Under the pieces are notes generated by a model that saw only the letters and a program-made list of their open reading frames with translations, did no database searches and was not told where the DNA came from. A stretch of DNA of 7,546 nucleotides from an uncultured bacterium (lineage in GTDB: Bacteria; Patescibacteriota; Dojkabacteria; SC72): the NCBI GenBank assembly GCA_938015795.1, contig CALLXA010000099.1:1-7546 (forward strand), read 5' to 3'. Shown in pieces: positions 6,139-7,546 of the stretch; within the stretch, counting starts at the first letter, position 1, and the number at the start of each line of letters is the position of its first letter. Made by a program: the position numbers and the translations under genes.

Positions 6139-7483
6139 AGTTAAGATTGAGAATGTAATATTTGTATTAATATTTATATATTTTCTTTCATTTTCACTGT
6201 ATTTAGTTTTTAAACTTAAACTAGGAATATCACCTGATTCTTACTATCACATTGATGTGTCTAGAATATTTTCTACTACCCTAGGAATCCCTGAAAACAC
6301 ACCTGCCTCATTTCAATGGCGAGACATTACTCGTATGCCTTACCTATATTACTGGATCAATGGAAGGCTATTAAACATAAATATATTAAATATAAATGAG
6401 GTTATTTATTTAAGATTATTCAATGTTTTGTATTCGTTTGGAACTGTTTTGGTAACATATCTTTTAACCAAAGAGGTTTTTAAAAATAAGTATGCAAGAT
6501 TATTGGTTCTGTTTCTTTTAACAAATTCTTTAATGTTTGTATTTCTTTCTTCATCTATTAATTATGATAATTTAGCAAATCTTTTTGCTGTATTATCAAC
6601 CCTCTTTTTTGTTAAATCTCTGAAAAATATTTCATCATTAGAAAATATTTTTCTAATGTTCATATTTCTTTTGTTGGGTGTATTAACTAAGTATACATTA
6701 GCACCACTAGCTTTTGTCTTTGTACTAATTCTGTTTTATAAATGGTTTGAACATAGAAAATCAATTAAGTATATTTTAAAGGGGACAAAAATATGGATAT
6801 TTTTATCAATACTTTTGGTTTTAATAGGTTTAAATATATCCCTTTATGGAGTTAATATTGTTAAATATCATTCATTAGTTCCTGAGTGTGAAGTTATATT
6901 AGGTCACGAAGCGTGTTTAGAAAACGGTGTATATTACAGAGATAATATTGATATGCCATCTGAAGACATTAAGGGAATTGGAGAAGTTGTTGAAATGGTT
7001 CTGTCTGGTGAAAGATTAGATCCTGTTAGTTATACCTTTTTCTGGATTTACAATATGGCGAGTAAAGTTGTTGGAATAATGGGTGATCAAAGCTTGCCAA
7101 TGTCTAATTATATTCTTCCTGTCTATATGGTTTTTCTTTTGATTGGAATAATAAATACAATTAAATATTGGGAGAAGAAAAATATTGTCTTGTCTGCACT
7201 TACTTCTTCAACAGTATTCTATCTTCTTACAATACTTTTTACACAAAACTATAGTAGATATATATACCAAGGATATCCTGCACTGGCACTGCAAGGAAGA
7301 TATATGTTTCCTGTAATATCATCTTTTTATATCATTACCGTTTATTACTTGTTTAAAATAGAGAACAAAACGTTTAGAAATACAATAATTATTCTCTTGG
7401 TTATACTATTCTTCATTGGATGTTTGCCATATTTCATTTTGAACGTCCCTACCAATTGGTTTGGTACTACCCCGGGGGCATAA
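6107..7483 (+). CDS. Polytopic GT-C-like glycosyltransferase (DUF2142/PMT-like)
   Basis: The 458-residue protein has about 11 hydrophobic helices (roughly 15-36, 102-122, 131-149, 153-170, 179-196, 198-212, 228-248, 333-350, 359-379, 401-416 and 424-445). The basic N-terminus would be cytoplasmic, putting the first long loop (37-101) outside. That loop holds SPDSYYHID (42-50), where Asp43 is in the place of the catalytic acidic residue of GT-C enzymes. SSSINYDNLAN (148-158) and QGRYMFP (396-402) are motifs shared with DUF2142 and PMT-like proteins. The expected job is to take a sugar from a lipid carrier and move it to an acceptor outside the membrane; the acceptor is unknown. A large external loop (about 250-332) carries two cysteines, Cys261 and Cys270. 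The ATG at 6107 is chosen because no other good start precedes the first helix; it overlaps the flippase-like gene by 32 bases in another frame. A terminator follows the stop by 3 bases. Confidence 0.8.
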   Translation: MLRIFLNKKNKVKIENVIFVLIFIYFLSFSLYLVFKLKLGISPDSYYHIDVSRIFSTTLGIPENTPASFQWRDITRMPYLYYWINGRLLNINILNINEVIYLRLFNVLYSFGTVLVTYLLTKEVFKNKYARLLVLFLLTNSLMFVFLSSSINYDNLANLFAVLSTLFFVKSLKNISSLENIFLMFIFLLLGVLTKYTLAPLAFVFVLILFYKWFEHRKSIKYILKGTKIWIFLSILLVLIGLNISLYGVNIVKYHSLVPECEVILGHEACLENGVYYRDNIDMPSEDIKGIGEVVEMVLSGERLDPVSYTFFWIYNMASKVVGIMGDQSLPMSNYILPVYMVFLLIGIINTIKYWEKKNIVLSALTSSTVFYLLTILFTQNYSRYIYQGYPALALQGRYMFPVISSFYIITVYYLFKIENKTFRNTIIILLVILFFIGCLPYFILNVPTNWFGTTPGA

Positions 7484-7486
7484 AAA

Positions 7487-7510
7487 AAAGACCCGGTTTC
7501 CCAGGTCTTT
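7487..7510. terminator. Hairpin terminator, probably bidirectional, at the end of the glycosylation operon
   Basis: The arms AAAGACCCGG (7487-7496) and CCAGGTCTTT (7501-7510) pair with a single C-A mismatch around a TTTC loop. On the + strand the right arm is followed by TCTAAAAAC, a poor T run. On the - strand the stem is followed by eight T, a strong signal. It therefore closes this operon and probably also a gene arriving from the right on the - strand. Confidence 0.8.
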
Positions 7511-7546
7511 CTAAAAACATTTTTATATTTTTAATTAGAATTCATT

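Noticed and set aside
1..7546. Alternative genetic code with UGA as Gly or Trp
   Set aside because: No gene ends with TGA here, but every gene reads full length without in-frame TGA and Trp is TGG throughout, so the standard bacterial code suffices. Seven stops are too few to say more.
1..7546. tRNA, rRNA, CRISPR array or transposon ends
   Set aside because: No cloverleaf, rRNA motif, regularly spaced repeats or terminal inverted repeats were seen on either strand.

Overview
The window is about 7.5 kb of very AT-rich bacterial DNA (GC about 30% by eye) holding seven protein genes and no visible RNA gene, insertion sequence or CRISPR array. The TypA/BipA protein and a LiaF-type membrane protein indicate a bacterium. 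No start codon in the window has a convincing Shine-Dalgarno sequence, and several starts sit close behind -10-like elements. Together with the low GC, the small tightly packed genes and the content, this suggests a member of the Candidate Phyla Radiation/Patescibacteria (a Dojkabacteria- or Microgenomates-like lineage is possible). That placement is an inference; no phylogenetic marker was compared.

Layout. (1) Positions 1-1404, + strand: two neighbouring 'toastrack' proteins. The first is cut by the left edge. The second is a LiaF-like protein with four N-terminal membrane helices and a C-terminal beta-repeat domain. A hairpin terminator follows at about 1426-1461. (2) Positions 1479-3377, - strand: typA (bipA), a ribosome-associated translational GTPase, convergent with the toastrack pair. 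(3) Positions 3378-3597: a divergent promoter region with an extended -10 for typA, a perfect TATAAT on the + strand, a direct repeat and nested inverted repeats. (4) Positions 3598-4122, + strand: a small secreted, charged, helical protein with a Gly/Met-rich tail, closed by a strong terminator at 4143-4169. (5) Positions 4224-7483, + strand: a three-gene operon with overlapping reading frames. It encodes a GT2 polyprenyl-phosphate sugar synthase-like enzyme, a flippase-like membrane protein of the AglD/MprF-N family, and a polytopic GT-C-like glycosyltransferase. It ends in a hairpin at 7487-7510 that looks bidirectional.

How the genes may work together. The last three genes read as a complete route for glycosylating something outside the cytoplasmic membrane. 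The GT2 enzyme would charge a lipid carrier with one sugar on the inner face, the flippase-like protein would help present it outside, and the GT-C enzyme would transfer it to an envelope acceptor. The sugar and acceptor cannot be read from the sequence. The toastrack pair probably senses or responds to envelope stress, and the secreted protein adds to the envelope theme. typA is a housekeeping gene lying between them. I see no clear sign of a radically new system. The glycosylation cassette and the small secreted protein are the parts most worth pursuing.
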